Positions 41,538 to 49,399 of a stretch of DNA of 64,000 bases are shown one piece after another. The position numbers and the translations under genes were made by a program. The number at the start of each line of letters is the position of its first letter. Position 1 is the first letter of the stretch. Source of the stretch: Bin5 sp965220715 (GTDB taxonomy: Bacteria > Chloroflexota > Anaerolineae > Caldilineales > Caldilineaceae); the NCBI GenBank assembly GCA_965220715.1, contig OZ244843.1:4712001-4776000 (forward strand). The letters run 5' to 3'. The notes beneath the pieces are model-generated. The model was not told the origin of the DNA and searched no databases. It worked only from the letters and a program-made list of their open reading frames with translations.

Positions 41538-42779
41538 TCATTGCACCTGCCGGTAAAAACTGAGTTCGTGATCCGGCAACAGATGTGGGTGCAGTATCTT
41601 TACCAGGTCCTTCAGCACCCTTTCGGGATGGGCTGCGCCCTCCTCATAGTAGGCGTTGCCCCCATGATCGTTCACTTTGGCATTGTTGTTGAACAACTTT
41701 CCAAGTTTGAGCGGCGCAAAATCGCCATAGCGGGGGTCGCTTTCGAGCACATCTTCCGCGCTGAACCAGAAGGAGCTGTCCGGGTTGAGCCAGAAATCCA
41801 CGTCGGCTGCGACCGCATAGACCGACTCAAAGTCCAGCGGCAGCGCGCCAACACCTCCCTCATCCGACCAGAGGTAGGCGGCGCCGGCATCGGCCAGCAT
41901 TTTGGCCATGTAACTTTCCCCGCCCGCCACATACCAGGTCCCGTTGTAAACGCTCCCCAGCAGGACCGTAGGCCGCTCCGTCAGCGCGGTCGTCTGTTCC
42001 GCTACGGCACGATACTCCGCGGCGATGTCCTCGAACTGCGCCGCGGCGTCCTCCTCCCGGTTGAAGAACAGCGCAATGAACTTCATCCATTCCGCCCGGC
42101 CCAACGGATTCTGCTCCACAAAGTCACCGTTTAGCGCGACGGGGATACCTGCCTCCAGAAGTACCGGATGGGTGTCAAAATCGGCAAGGCCGATCCCGTA
42201 GGTCATCACCAGCGCCGGGTCCAGGTCCAGCGTCAGCTCCACGTTGACCCCCGCGCCACTGCCGATTTCCGCGATGTCACCGGACGCGATGCGCGCCTGC
42301 ACCGCCGCGTTCGTTGTCCACACATAGCTGTCTAATCCAATCAGCCTGTCTATCAGTCCCAAATCCTCGATCGTGGGCAGATAAGTCGTCGACATGGCAA
42401 TGATATTATCGACCGGCACCTCGATCACAGCGCCTTCGACATCTTGCGGGGCCGGCGTGCCGCACTGGACGAGCACGTAGCGAAAACTCTCTTGCGCGCC
42501 CTGCCACGGATTGGTGACGGTGACGACCTTATAATTGCGGTTATACTCGACTTCGAAGCCGGACGCATACTCCACAGACAGCTTTCGCGGAAAGTAGTCG
42601 ATAGCCGGGTCGTACGAATCGACGCAGCCGTCTCGCAAATTCTCCTCCGAAGACGGGGCTGCCGCTTCAGAGTCTGCCGCGGCGCTGTCAGGCGGTGGCG
42701 CAACCATCGTTGGCTGCGCAGCACAGCCGCTCAGAACCAGCAGTGCGATAACAAGCAGGTGAAATGGCACACGTCGCAT
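41538..42779 (-). CDS. btuF: Corrinoid/iron-type ABC substrate-binding lipoprotein (BtuF-like)
   Basis: A 413-residue binding protein with a lipoprotein signal (LLVIALLVLSGC, Cys about 18) and the two-lobed class III fold of vitamin B12 and siderophore receptors: RYVLVQCGTPAP, VPVDNIIAMSTTYLPTIEDL, ALVMTYGIGLAD, RPTVLLGSVYNGTWYVAGG. It is longer than E. coli BtuF (266 residues), with an N-terminal acidic linker. The ATG at 42779 has a gaggagag ribosome-binding site and directly follows the riboswitch leader. First gene of the cobalamin operon, so cobalamin or cobinamide is the likely ligand. Confidence 0.85.
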   Translation of the reverse strand: MRRVPFHLLVIALLVLSGCAAQPTMVAPPPDSAAADSEAAAPSSEENLRDGCVDSYDPAIDYFPRKLSVEYASGFEVEYNRNYKVVTVTNPWQGAQESFRYVLVQCGTPAPQDVEGAVIEVPVDNIIAMSTTYLPTIEDLGLIDRLIGLDSYVWTTNAAVQARIASGDIAEIGSGAGVNVELTLDLDPALVMTYGIGLADFDTHPVLLEAGIPVALNGDFVEQNPLGRAEWMKFIALFFNREEDAAAQFEDIAAEYRAVAEQTTALTERPTVLLGSVYNGTWYVAGGESYMAKMLADAGAAYLWSDEGGVGALPLDFESVYAVAADVDFWLNPDSSFWFSAEDVLESDPRYGDFAPLKLGKLFNNNAKVNDHGGNAYYEEGAAHPERVLKDLVKILHPHLLPDHELSFYRQVQ

Positions 42780-42840
42780 CAGTCTCTCCTCAGTGCATGT
42801 ATAGGATTGATGCCCCTGCCGCGTCACCCGAAACAGCCAC

Positions 42841-42877
42841 GAAAACAGAAACGTCCGATCTCTGACGAGATCGGACG
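42841..42877 (-). terminator. Intrinsic terminator in the cobalamin-operon leader
   Basis: CGTCCGATCTC and GAGATCGGACG (42852-42862 and 42867-42877) form a perfect 11-bp stem with a 4-nt loop, followed on the - strand by TTTCTGTTTT. It lies between the riboswitch and the btuF start and would be the off-state structure when cobalamin binds. Confidence 0.85.
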
Positions 42878-42944
42878 CTACCGGTAATCCTTGCCCCAAA
42901 AGAAGCAGGCTTGACTCAGTCACCCAATCCACGAGATGTTTCAA

Positions 42945-43129
42945 GTGTACGACAGAGACGGTCGACCTGGCTTGGGAAACACTTCTCTCTTCTCGTTCGA
43001 GATGCCCTCCATAATGGGGGCAGAGTAGCTTTCCCTTACAGTTGCGGGACAGCGCCGGACTCTCACCGGCTTCGCCTTTTTAGCCCTGGCATCCGGACCA
43101 TGGGCGCCTCTGGCGTTCATTATTCAATT
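42945..43129 (-). ncRNA. Cobalamin riboswitch
   Basis: The - strand carries the conserved core: GCCGGTGAGAGTCCGGCGCT, then GTCCCGCAACTGTAAGGGAA, and the 3' B12-box region AAGCCAGGTCGACCG. The 5' arm (about 43060-43129) holds the GCCAGGGC pairing. The element lies just behind a consensus promoter and before an intrinsic terminator and the btuF-cobS-cobU-btuCD-pduO operon, as expected for feedback control by adenosylcobalamin. Confidence 0.94.
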
Positions 43130-43135
43130 GCCAAC

Positions 43136-43164
43136 AGTATACAGCCGGACACGGGGCTTGTCAA
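43136..43164 (-). promoter_or_regulatory. Consensus sigma70 promoter of the cobalamin operon
   Basis: On the - strand a perfect TTGACA (43164-43159) and TATACT (43141-43136) are separated by exactly 17 bp. The predicted start near 43129 coincides with the 5' edge of the riboswitch. Confidence 0.88.
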
Positions 43165-43582
43165 CGTGAGGAAGCGATTGGATGTATCCCAAACTCTTGG
43201 GGAGGCAACCACTTCCTCAACCGGGATCTTCGCGATTGGCCGCCGCCATTTGAACAATATGGCTGAGCCAGCGCCTGCAGAAATTCTCTACCATAATATA
43301 TTCTATTTTTATCTTTTGCCGCCATTGGGTTAGGTAGAGTGGAGAGATCATGACGCGCTGCACAGTACTTTGTCGCACCCCTATGTCACATTTTTCGTCG
43401 AGGATCGGCTGTGATGCACCGCCGCGGTTGGGTTCATCCAAATGGCACTTGGACGACACGCTCAAACACATCGGCGAGTGCCGGCCTTTGAGCATTTGTT
43501 CCTCCTTTGGCATACTGTAACCTGTCGAAGCACTGCCGCCCTGCCGAAGGGCATTGGCGACCGAGTCGGAACGGAGACCGAT
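43165..43582. other. Divergent intergenic region between cobalamin operon and fmdB-hisZG
   Basis: About 420 bp without a credible gene. An AT-rich stretch (43288-43318, ccataatatattctatttttat) may carry a promoter for the + strand genes, but no clear hexamer pair was found. Open frames here lack ribosome-binding sites and family features. Confidence 0.4.
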
Positions 43583-43870
43583 ATGCCGATCTACGAGTAT
43601 GTCTGCCAAGACTGCGACCACCAGTTCGACCGACTCTGGCCCTCGGTGGCCTCCGCACAGGATCAGCAGCCGGTCTGTCCAGACTGCGCCAGCACAGCCA
43701 CGCAGCGAACCGTCTCGCAGGTTGCTGTCCTCGGCAAACTGGGCGGACTGACACCTCAAGAACAGGGCGCGGCCAGCGCCGAGACAGCCAGAACGGCCTC
43801 GTATACGCCGAAGGAACAGATCCAGACGTATCAGGCCAACAGACAGCGAAAGCGCGAGCAGGGCAAATGA
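43583..43870 (+). CDS. FmdB-family zinc-ribbon protein
   Basis: A 95-residue protein with the FmdB/CxxC_CxxC_SSSS signature: MPIYEYVCQDCDHQFDRLW and VCPDCASTATQRTVSQ, giving one four-Cys zinc ribbon (C9, C12, C33, C36 approximately). The C-terminal tail is Gln/Ala-rich and basic. Function is poorly known; it has been linked to regulation in formamidase clusters. The ATG at 43583 was chosen because MPIYEY is the universal start. Its stop overlaps the hisZ start by 4 bp (ATGA). Confidence 0.88.
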   Translation: MPIYEYVCQDCDHQFDRLWPSVASAQDQQPVCPDCASTATQRTVSQVAVLGKLGGLTPQEQGAASAETARTASYTPKEQIQTYQANRQRKREQGK

Positions 43871-45162
43871 ACGGGCACGTCCCCTTCGGTGTCGCCGACT
43901 ACTTCTGGGATGAGGCCCGTAACCGGCAGAGCCTCCTCAACCAACTGATGGAGACCTTTCGCGGCTGGGGCTACGGCGACGTAATCCCGCCCATGTTTGA
44001 GTTCGACTCGACCCTCAGCGCCCAATATGATGACCGGCTGCGCAGCGATATGTATCGCTTCCTCGACCGTGACGGCAGCACCCTCTCCCTCCGGCCCGAA
44101 TTTACCACACCGGTAGCCCGCCTGGTCGGCGCCCGCCTCCACGACTGGCCCATGCCGCAGCGATTCTGTTACGGCGGCAGCGTCTTCCGCTACCTGGAAC
44201 CCCAGGCCGGCCGCCAGCGCGAATTCTGGCAGGTTGGTGGAGAGTTAATCGGCGCGCCGACACCCGCGGCCGATGCCGAGATTCTGGCCCTTACCGCCAC
44301 AGCACTAAAGGTCGCCGGCCTGGCCGAATTTCGACTGATCCTCGGGCATATCCGCTACTATCGCAGTCTCCTCGAAGCACTGGCGCTCACCCCGCATCAG
44401 TCGCAAAAGTTGCAATGGGCGTTGGAGCGAAAGAGCGAACCGCTGCTGGCCGACTTCCTGCGCGATACGCCCCTGCGTACCGGGCAACGACAGGCAGTCG
44501 AAACTCTGCCGCGACTGGTCGGCGAGAATGTAGACAGCATCCTCTCGCTGGCAGAACGCCATATCCAGAACAGAGGGATGCACGAAGCCCTGCAGAATCT
44601 GCGCCGCATCGTCGACGCCCTGCTTGGTTACGACATCCTCGACAGTCTTGTCATCGACCTGACTGAAATCCGCAATTTAGGCTACTACACAGGCGTCTCC
44701 TTCGAGGCGATTGCGCCCGGCCTCGGCACAGCAGTCGGCAGCGGCGGGCGATATGACGACCTGGTGGGTCGCTTCGGACCTTCCCAGCCGGCAGTAGGCG
44801 CCGCCCTGGCGGTGGACCGGCTCTTGGTAGCACGGCAGCGGCAGGAAGAAGCTGATACGGCAACCAGCTCTCGCCGGCGCCCGCCCGCGCTGGCACTCCA
44901 CCAGGGAAATGCAGCCGCTCTGGCCCAAGTACAGAGGATGCGCGAGACCGGGCTGCATATTCAGGTGGACGTCAATGACTGGTCGGTTGAATCTGCCTTT
45001 ACCTATGCAGCAGAGACAGGCGTTCGCGATGTCCTTCTTTGGGAGGAGGGTTTTCAGCATCACCGTCGCAACGAGCGTGGTGAATTTGTTCTGCTCGGCC
45101 CCCTCGAAGAAGGCCGGTTGTCATCCCAGACGGCGGCTTGTCGAGAAGAGTTGCGCTTATGA
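43867..45162 (+). CDS. hisZ: ATP phosphoribosyltransferase regulatory subunit
   Basis: A 431-residue paralog of histidyl-tRNA synthetase that lacks aminoacylation function and activates the short form of HisG. Visible HisRS-like motifs: GVADYFWDEA, SLRPEFTTPVARL (motif 2 region), QRFCYGGSVFRYL, QAGRQREFWQVGGELIG and YYTGVSFEAIAPGLG with GSGGRYDDLVGRFG. There is no C-terminal anticodon domain of normal size. The next gene is the short HisG, overlapped by 4 bp, so the assignment is firm. Confidence 0.92.
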   Translation: MNGHVPFGVADYFWDEARNRQSLLNQLMETFRGWGYGDVIPPMFEFDSTLSAQYDDRLRSDMYRFLDRDGSTLSLRPEFTTPVARLVGARLHDWPMPQRFCYGGSVFRYLEPQAGRQREFWQVGGELIGAPTPAADAEILALTATALKVAGLAEFRLILGHIRYYRSLLEALALTPHQSQKLQWALERKSEPLLADFLRDTPLRTGQRQAVETLPRLVGENVDSILSLAERHIQNRGMHEALQNLRRIVDALLGYDILDSLVIDLTEIRNLGYYTGVSFEAIAPGLGTAVGSGGRYDDLVGRFGPSQPAVGAALAVDRLLVARQRQEEADTATSSRRRPPALALHQGNAAALAQVQRMRETGLHIQVDVNDWSVESAFTYAAETGVRDVLLWEEGFQHHRRNERGEFVLLGPLEEGRLSSQTAACREELRL

Positions 45163-45947
45163 CTCCTACTATTGCAACGTCAGAACGCAACCCTGCCGGA
45201 AACCTGGTACAGCCACAGTCGTCCCCGCAAAAGGCGCACACCGAACAGGCGCTGCTGTTTGCCTTGCCAAAAGGGCGGCTGGCACAGGACAGTCTGTCCT
45301 TCCTGGAACAGGCCGGGCTGTCCATACCGACAGACACCGAAAGTCGCAAGCTGGTTCTGCCGGCCGCCGACGGCTCGATCGGCTTTGTCATGGCCAAGCC
45401 GCGCGATGTGCCCACCTACGTGGAACACGGTGCAGCCGATCTGGGCATCTGCGGGCTCGACGTGGTGCGGGAGACCGATCGTGCGGTCTACGAACCGCTG
45501 CTGCTTCCCTTCGGTCACTGCCGCCTGAGCGTCGCCGGCCCAGCCGACAAGGCGGCAGTACAACCTGGAGAGAGTGTCGATATCGCTGACCTTTCCGTCA
45601 AGACATCCTCATCTGACAACTTGCCGGGAACGCCTTTGCGCTACATGAGCCAGCCGCGCATCGCGACCGAGTTTCCGCGCCTCACACGCCGCTTCTTCGC
45701 CGAACGAGGCGTCAACGCAGAGATCATCACACTGGGCGGCTCAGTCGAGCTAGGGCCGATTCTGGGCCTCTCCGACCTGATCGTTGACGTGGTCCAGACC
45801 GGCGCGACTTTACGCATGAACGGGCTGGTGGAGATCCGCACGATCCTGGAAAGCCAGGCGGTGCTGTTGGTCAACCGCACCTCTTACCAGCTCAAAGCTA
45901 CCGAGATCCACAGGATAATTGAGCGAATGCGTATTCTGACGACATGA
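45159..45947 (+). CDS. hisG: ATP phosphoribosyltransferase, short form
   Basis: A 262-residue enzyme for the first step of histidine biosynthesis (ATP + PRPP). Catalytic core signatures: LFALPKGRLAQDSL (near residue 33), GICGLDVVRE, the segment SQPRIATEFPRLTRRFF and the PRPP-binding loop DLIVDVVQTGATLRMNGL. It lacks the regulatory ACT-like domain of long HisG and therefore needs HisZ. The first 28 residues are a Thr/Ser/Gln-rich extension not found in most homologs; a later start is possible but none has a better ribosome-binding site. The ATG overlaps the hisZ stop. Confidence 0.92.
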   Translation: MTPTIATSERNPAGNLVQPQSSPQKAHTEQALLFALPKGRLAQDSLSFLEQAGLSIPTDTESRKLVLPAADGSIGFVMAKPRDVPTYVEHGAADLGICGLDVVRETDRAVYEPLLLPFGHCRLSVAGPADKAAVQPGESVDIADLSVKTSSSDNLPGTPLRYMSQPRIATEFPRLTRRFFAERGVNAEIITLGGSVELGPILGLSDLIVDVVQTGATLRMNGLVEIRTILESQAVLLVNRTSYQLKATEIHRIIERMRILTT

Positions 45948-46044
45948 ATGGCTGGCCCCTTCGCGTTCCGTTGACCGGAGCGAAGAACACGTTCACAACC
46001 GCCGCTGCACTACCCCCGGGTCACACATCCCAAAGGTTGTTCCT

Positions 46045-46596
46045 GTGCCAGAGATTTCTGCTTCACAACTGATTGAAGGCATTAACTTCGTCGCATTGCG
46101 CGCCTTCGGCGATGACCGTGGCCGCTTCCTGGAGACATTTCGCAAGGAGTGGTTCCCGCAACGCAGCTGGGAGCGGATACAATCGAACGTCAGCTATTCG
46201 AAACCGGGCGTGCTGCGCGGGTTGCACTTCCACTTTCATCAGGTAGACTACTGGTTCTGCGTGAAAGGAACGATTCAGGTGGCGCTGGCGGATCTGCGGC
46301 CGGACAGCCCGACTTTTCGGCAGACGGAAACGGTGGAAATCGGGGAAAACAACTCCTTGGGCATCTTCATTCCGGTGGGCGTTGCACATGGATTTCTGGC
46401 GCTGACGGAAGCTGCCCTCACCTACAATGTTGACAATTATTACGACAGCACGGACGAACACGGCGTAGCCTGGAATGATCCGGAACTGGCGGTGGATTGG
46501 AACAGCGCCGCGCCGCGCCTTTCCGAACGGGATCGCAGCAATCCCAAGCTGGCGGAATTGCCAGCCGACCATTTACCGCGCTTCCGACCTGACTAG
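46045..46596 (+). CDS. dTDP-4-dehydrorhamnose 3,5-epimerase-like cupin (RmlC family)
   Basis: A 183-residue protein with the RmlC jelly-roll pattern: FGDDRGRFLETFRKEWFP, VLRGLHFHFHQVDYWFCV, DLRPDSPTFRQTETVEI, IFIPVGVAHGFLAL and YYDSTDEHGVAWNDPELAVDW split over the C-terminal half. The active-site His is kept (RGLHF), but the catalytic Lys of RmlC, which follows the histidine in the Q-x-K segment, is Asp here (HQVDYW). It may therefore not be a standard epimerase. GTG start at 46045. No other rhamnose genes are nearby. Confidence 0.75.
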   Translation: MPEISASQLIEGINFVALRAFGDDRGRFLETFRKEWFPQRSWERIQSNVSYSKPGVLRGLHFHFHQVDYWFCVKGTIQVALADLRPDSPTFRQTETVEIGENNSLGIFIPVGVAHGFLALTEAALTYNVDNYYDSTDEHGVAWNDPELAVDWNSAAPRLSERDRSNPKLAELPADHLPRFRPD

Positions 46597-46674
46597 CTCC
46601 TGGTCAGGCTGGCGGCCAGACTGTACATAGGCAAACCCACTTGGAGCGCAACTCTGCGACGTGAAGACAACGCC

Positions 46675-48225
46675 ATGACAGAAACTGGTCCCACCCGATC
46701 TCCCAACTCCCCAAACGAGCAGAAGCAAGAGCGGGCAATCTCAGAGTTACGCAAGCTGCCGGCCGTCGACAAGCTCTTGCAGCGGCCAGAAATCGCAGCC
46801 CTCGCCGCGGATTACGGGAGCGGCCCAGTCACCGCGGCAATCCGTTCTGAACTCGACGCCGCGCGCGTCGCCATCCACAACGGACAGCCGGCGCCTACAG
46901 AAACGCTGTGGACGGACCGCATCACGGGAAATGTACTCGCGGGCGATGCCTCCTCCCTGCGCCCCGTCATCAATGCCACCGGCGTACTCATCCACACGAA
47001 CCTGGGCCGTACGCCCCTCAGCCAGAAGGCACAGGACGCGGTCATCCGCCTTGCGAAAGGCTACAGCACACTAGAGTATGAAGTGGCAACCGGTCAGCGG
47101 GGCAGCCGTCATGTCCACCCCGCCCGACTCTTGTGCGAGCTGACAGGCGCCGGAGACGCGCTCGTCGTCAACAACAACGCTGCAGCCGTCTTCCTGGTGC
47201 TGACGGCGCTCTGCAACGGGCGAGAGGTGGTCGTCAGTCGCGGCGAGCTGGTCGAGATCGGAGGCGGCTTTCGCATTCCCGATGTGTTGCGCCAGAGCGG
47301 CGCGACATTGGTGGAGGTGGGCACGACCAACCGCACGCATCCGCACGACTTTGCCGCTGCGATCAGCCCTAATACCGCCGCTCTTATGCGGATTCACGCC
47401 AGCAATTTCAAACAGATCGGCTTTGTGAAAAAGCCCGAACTGACGCAACTTGTCGGGATTGCCCGCGCGCAGGCGTTCGCTCACCCACGAGAGCCGCACG
47501 AAAACGTGGATGCCCAAATCGAGACTGATCCCGCCGACAGCGTCCACAGCCGCGTTCATACCGATCGCCCGCTTGTCATTGACGACCTCGGCTCAGGCAC
47601 TCTGTTGGATACGGCCCAATTCGGGTTGGCCCCGGAGCCAATGGTGCAAAGCAGCGTGCAGGCGGGCGCAGACATCATCACCTTCAGCGGTGACAAGCTC
47701 CTGGGCGGTCCGCAGGCCGGCCTGATCGTAGGCAAGTCGGAATTTATCGCACGGTTGCGCTCGCACCCGCTGGCCCGCGCCCTGCGTGTGGACAAAATGA
47801 CATTGGCCGCCCTGGATGCCACCCTGCATGCCTACCGACGAGACCGGGCTACCGCTGAGATTCCCGTATGGCGCATGGTCGCGCAGTCGGCAGAGGCCGT
47901 TCAACAGCGCGCCCTCCGCTTCAAGCGCCAGTTGGCTGCCGCAGACATTAAAGTCGCGGTAATCCCAGGCAGAAGCACCATAGGCGGCGGTAGTCTGCCT
48001 GGCGAAACGCTGCCCACATTTCTGTTGGCGCTCGACATTCCGCGGCCGGACAGCGCGGCCGCCTCTTTGCGATTGACCGACCCGCCTGTCATCTGCCGAA
48101 TCCAGAAAAATTTGCTGTTGCTCGACCTGCGGACGGTCCTGCCAGAGCAGGAGCAGGCGCTGCTGGAAATTCTCAGCAGCCGGCTGCCAGTTCTTGACAG
48201 CCAGGCGGGCGGCGCCGGCTCTTAA
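46675..48225 (+). CDS. selA: L-seryl-tRNA(Sec) selenium transferase
   Basis: A 516-residue PLP enzyme that converts seryl-tRNA(Sec) to selenocysteinyl-tRNA(Sec) with selenophosphate. Visible: the N-terminal domain with LPAVDKLLQRPEI, NATGVLIHTNLGRTPLS, the segment GSRHVHPARLLCELTGAGDA, VVNNNAAAVFLVL, and the PLP-binding Lys K341 in FSGDKLLGGPQAGLIVG. Length is slightly above E. coli SelA (463). A 25-residue polar insertion (about 272-300) is unusual. The genes for SelB, SelD and tRNA(Sec) are not in the window. ATG at 46675. Confidence 0.93.
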   Translation: MTETGPTRSPNSPNEQKQERAISELRKLPAVDKLLQRPEIAALAADYGSGPVTAAIRSELDAARVAIHNGQPAPTETLWTDRITGNVLAGDASSLRPVINATGVLIHTNLGRTPLSQKAQDAVIRLAKGYSTLEYEVATGQRGSRHVHPARLLCELTGAGDALVVNNNAAAVFLVLTALCNGREVVVSRGELVEIGGGFRIPDVLRQSGATLVEVGTTNRTHPHDFAAAISPNTAALMRIHASNFKQIGFVKKPELTQLVGIARAQAFAHPREPHENVDAQIETDPADSVHSRVHTDRPLVIDDLGSGTLLDTAQFGLAPEPMVQSSVQAGADIITFSGDKLLGGPQAGLIVGKSEFIARLRSHPLARALRVDKMTLAALDATLHAYRRDRATAEIPVWRMVAQSAEAVQQRALRFKRQLAAADIKVAVIPGRSTIGGGSLPGETLPTFLLALDIPRPDSAAASLRLTDPPVICRIQKNLLLLDLRTVLPEQEQALLEILSSRLPVLDSQAGGAGS

Positions 48226-48244
48226 ACGACAGTCGAGAAAGACA

Positions 48245-49075
48245 GTGCCTCTCGTATATCTGAAGCTGGGCGGCTCCCTGATCACAGATAAACATAACCT
48301 GGAAACTCCCAGGCTGGATGTTTTGGAACGGCTGGCCCGAGAAATCGCCCTGGCCAGAAAAGAACGCCCGCGGCTCCGGCTCGTCCTGGGACACGGCAGC
48401 GGCAGTTTCGGCCACATCAGCGCACGGCGTCATGGCACGCGCAGTGGTGTAAGCAGCGCGGACCAGTGGTATGGCTTCGCCGCCACCGCCGATGCCGCCG
48501 CGCGCCTGAATCGTATCGTCACCGCCCATCTCCTGCGGGCCGACTTGCCCGCCTGGACCGTGCAGCCCAGCGCCGCCCTCCGTTGCCAGGATGGGAGAGT
48601 GATCAACGGACCAGAGGAAACAGTGGGCCTGGCGTTGGAGCGGGGACTCCTACCCTTAATTCACGGAGACGTGGCGCTCGACAGTGTGCGAGGGGGCACA
48701 ATCGCCAGCACAGAAGAGATCTTCGAACAGATGGCCGTGCAGCTACCGCCGGTTCGAATCGTGCTGGCAGGGGAGGTGGACGGAGTCTTTACCAGTGATC
48801 CACTGCGGGACCCGACCGCGGTCATGCTGAGAGAGATCACGCCTGCCTCATTCGAATCGTTGCAAGCATCACTCGGCGCCAGCCATGCAACCGACGTTAC
48901 CGGTGGCATGGCCGCGAAAGTCAAACAGTCCCTGCGCATGGTGCGCGCCCTGGCGGGCCTGCAGGTGATCGTCTGCGGCGGGCTTGCGCCAGGCGCCATC
49001 TTTTCCGCGCTGACTGACCTCACCGATCCACCCGGCACATTGATTCACGCCGGAAAACTGCAGGACCACTCATAG
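48245..49075 (+). CDS. Isopentenyl phosphate kinase, archaeal type
   Basis: A 276-residue amino-acid-kinase-family protein that phosphorylates isopentenyl phosphate to IPP. Characteristic features: YLKLGGSLITDK at the start, the glycine-rich segment VLGHGSGSFGH with the catalytic His H57, ALLPLIHGDVALD written LLPLIHGDVAL here, and VFTSDPLRDP, TDVTGGMAAKV. IPK is needed in the alternative mevalonate pathway known from Archaea and some Chloroflexi. The GTG at 48245 is chosen because LVYLKLGGS is then the natural N-terminus. It follows selA by 19 bp and may be co-transcribed. Confidence 0.85.
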   Translation: MPLVYLKLGGSLITDKHNLETPRLDVLERLAREIALARKERPRLRLVLGHGSGSFGHISARRHGTRSGVSSADQWYGFAATADAAARLNRIVTAHLLRADLPAWTVQPSAALRCQDGRVINGPEETVGLALERGLLPLIHGDVALDSVRGGTIASTEEIFEQMAVQLPPVRIVLAGEVDGVFTSDPLRDPTAVMLREITPASFESLQASLGASHATDVTGGMAAKVKQSLRMVRALAGLQVIVCGGLAPGAIFSALTDLTDPPGTLIHAGKLQDHS

Positions 49076-49399
49076 TTGCCCCACAAGAACCAGTGGTGGG
49101 AAGAGCGGGAGAGTTATAGCCAAAAGGGCAACATCTTCCGGTCTATCTGCCATCCTCCTCCCTCTCGCACTTTGAACGCCCAAAAGGCTGGCCAGATATA
49201 TTTGCCCGCTCATTTGGCGTCCGAGTATAATGACACATGAAAAGGCTGTTACAGCGGAGTTGATTACTGCTTTCCCCAGTTGCTGAAACACTTGGCGGCA
49301 ATCGGAGCGCAGTGCGCATCCTTCCACCGCTCGCGACTTGCAGAATCGAGGAAGGGATCGGAGGGCGCCCCTTCATCGGATTCCGGAGTAAAGACACTG
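49076..49399. other. Intergenic region upstream of rseP
   Basis: About 320 bp without a gene apart from a promoter candidate (49202-49231). An open frame upstream of the chosen rseP start (from 49280) would add 40 polar residues before the first membrane helix, so it is rejected. No terminator after the kinase gene is evident. Confidence 0.45.
49202..49231 (+). promoter_or_regulatory. Sigma70 promoter candidate for rseP
   Basis: TTGCCC (49202-49207) and a perfect TATAAT (49226-49231) are separated by 18 bp. The predicted transcript start lies about 160 bp before the rseP ATG. Confidence 0.5.

Noticed and set aside
43217..43759. Open frame on the - strand between the cobalamin riboswitch and fmdB
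   Set aside because: It overlaps the FmdB-family gene, has no recognisable domain and lacks a credible start.
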